Source: Tatlockia sp. (GTDB taxonomy: Bacteria > Cyanobacteriota > Cyanobacteriia > Cyanobacteriales > Chroococcidiopsidaceae). From it: 6,323 nt of DNA. This document shows, piece by piece, positions 5,791 to 6,323 of this stretch (position 1 is the stretch's first letter; each line of letters opens with the position of its first letter). The position numbers and the translations under genes are program-made. The notes beneath the pieces were generated by a model. That model made no database searches. It was not told the DNA's origin and saw only the letters and a list, made by a program, of their open reading frames with translations. The stretch spans positions 1 to 6,323 of the forward strand of contig JACCVJ010000052.1 of NCBI GenBank assembly GCA_013698215.1. Reading direction: 5' to 3'.

Positions 5791-5991
5791 CTACGAGCAG
5801 CCATGAAAGAGAGTTTCTAGATATACTCTAGCGGCGCGGCGATCGCCATCGCTATTTTGTAGCAAAAACAATGATAAAGCCGCCGTAAAAACTCGGTCTT
5901 GATTCCAATCAGGATGATTTTCTAAGTAGCTGTTGAGGGATTGATGTAGTTCTTCGGGAATTTCCGTCAAGATACTAAGGGTATTGCTCAT
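5791..5991 (-). CDS. Small DUF2811-like protein, function unknown
   Basis: 66 residues starting MSNTLSILTEIPEELHQSL, which resembles from memory the small DUF2811 family of cyanobacteria. The GAGG on the minus strand 6 bases before the ATG (5991) is the best Shine-Dalgarno in the window and supports a real gene. A short strand (about 4-11) is followed by two helices (about 13-26 and 30-46), the order seen in ribbon-helix-helix DNA-binding proteins. A third helical stretch, RRAARVYLETLF (51-62), closes it. No membrane segment or cysteine cluster is present. No toxin-like gene stands next to it: the regulator lies downstream in convergent direction, and upstream 332 bases hold no gene. A HIP1 octamer lies inside it (5839-5846). 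Confidence 0.75.
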   Translation of the reverse strand: MSNTLSILTEIPEELHQSLNSYLENHPDWNQDRVFTAALSLFLLQNSDGDRRAARVYLETLFHGCS

Positions 5992-6051
5992 TAATTACCT
6001 CGCCTTGGGTCTAAATAAATAAAACAATCTTCCCTCTTAGTCACAAACTTA

Positions 6052-6137
6052 GGCTGTCAATGCTAGTGAAAGTCTAAGGTAACTTTAGCGGCAAGTGCTT
6101 TATTGTGCGCTAGGAAGGGGTAGGGTTGTCAATGCTA
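6052..6137 (-). repeat. Duplicated element with TTGACA on the minus strand
   Basis: GGCTGTCAATGCTA (6052-6065) and GGTTGTCAATGCTA (6124-6137) differ at one base and are 72 bases apart. On the minus strand both read TAGCATTGACA, giving a perfect -35 hexamer pointing at the DUF2811-like gene. No good -10 lies 16-18 bases beyond either one, so they may be regulator sites and not promoters. Confidence 0.45.
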
Positions 6138-6260
6138 CGAAATATTGCAATTATTTTTACTCCAGAAAATTAGCTACGAAGTAATAGGATTTTTAGCCTA
6201 GTTTTTGTTACTTAACTTTATATGAACTGCGTACTTGTAGAGTTTTGATGGCAAAATAAA

Positions 6261-6323
6261 TAATCCACAGGGAAGGTATTTGTCCTTAGCTATCGTTAAA
6301 ACCTGGGGAAAACCTGGGGAAAA
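6261..6323. repeat. DnaA-box-like site and tandem 11-base repeat, open at the right edge
   Basis: TAATCCACA (6261-6269) differs by one base from the DnaA box TTATCCACA. AAAACCTGGGG occurs twice in tandem (6298-6308 and 6309-6319), followed by AAAA at the window end. On the minus strand this reads TTTTCCCCA twice (6304-6312 and 6315-6323), each one base from TTTTCCACA, the form of the DnaA box common in cyanobacteria. It may be part of an origin or a dnaA-type promoter that continues beyond the edge; the central A-to-C change in both copies weakens this. Confidence 0.4.

Larger units (their letters stand above)
5992..6323. other. Gene-free right end with repeats, possible leader of a gene beyond the edge
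   Basis: I see no coding sequence. The minus-strand side holds the leader of the DUF2811-like gene. The 14-base element GGYTGTCAATGCTA occurs twice (6052-6065 and 6124-6137); read on the minus strand each contains TTGACA. GCTACGAA occurs at 6134-6141 and 6173-6180. The DNA is AT-rich from about 6138 to 6260, then comes the DnaA-box-like TAATCCACA (6261-6269), and the tandem repeat AAAACCTGGGG ends the window. Confidence 0.55.

Noticed and set aside
1..6323. CRISPR array, tRNA, rRNA, transposon ends
   Set aside because: No regularly spaced repeat-spacer pattern, cloverleaf, rRNA-like segment, transposase or terminal inverted repeat was seen.

Overview
The window reads as ordinary chromosomal DNA from a cyanobacterium. 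Eight intact copies of the octamer GCGATCGC (HIP1, a cyanobacterial signature; about 0.1 copy expected by chance in this length) are spread over genes and gaps. The gene set agrees: a thylakoid-type FtsH, a 4-hydroxyphenylpyruvate dioxygenase, a CPP1-like membrane protein and a small DUF2811-type protein. The species cannot be fixed from sequence alone.

Layout. Bases 1-1053 (minus) hold the N-terminal 351 codons of ftsH, cut by the left edge. A 303-base divergent gap (1054-1356) leads to three plus-strand genes: a short-chain dehydrogenase/reductase (1357-2061), hppD (2158-3183) and a HAD-superfamily hydrolase (3273-3971). Gaps of 96 and 89 bases with no obvious terminator allow an operon but do not prove it. 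The HAD gene abuts, with no spare base, a convergent gene (3972-4598, minus) for a J-like protein with several membrane segments (CPP1-like). A 427-base divergent gap (4599-5025) rich in repeats and palindromes precedes an OmpR/PhoB-type response regulator (5026-5736) with no sensor kinase beside it. Convergent to it lies a 66-residue DUF2811-like gene (5791-5991, minus). The last 332 bases carry no gene, but contain two copies of a 14-base repeat, a DnaA-box-like site, and a tandem 11-base repeat that runs into the right edge and looks like degenerate DnaA boxes.

How the genes fit together. FtsH (photosystem II repair), HPPD (homogentisate for tocopherol) and the CPP1-like protein (its plant relative protects a chlorophyll-synthesis enzyme) all relate to upkeep of photosynthetic membranes. 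This is a loose theme and not evidence of one pathway. I found no convincing new multi-gene system. The points most worth checking are the SDR whose catalytic serine position is glycine, the DnaA-box-like repeats at the right edge, the phased GTTA repeats before the response regulator, and the ribbon-helix-helix-like pattern of the 66-residue protein.
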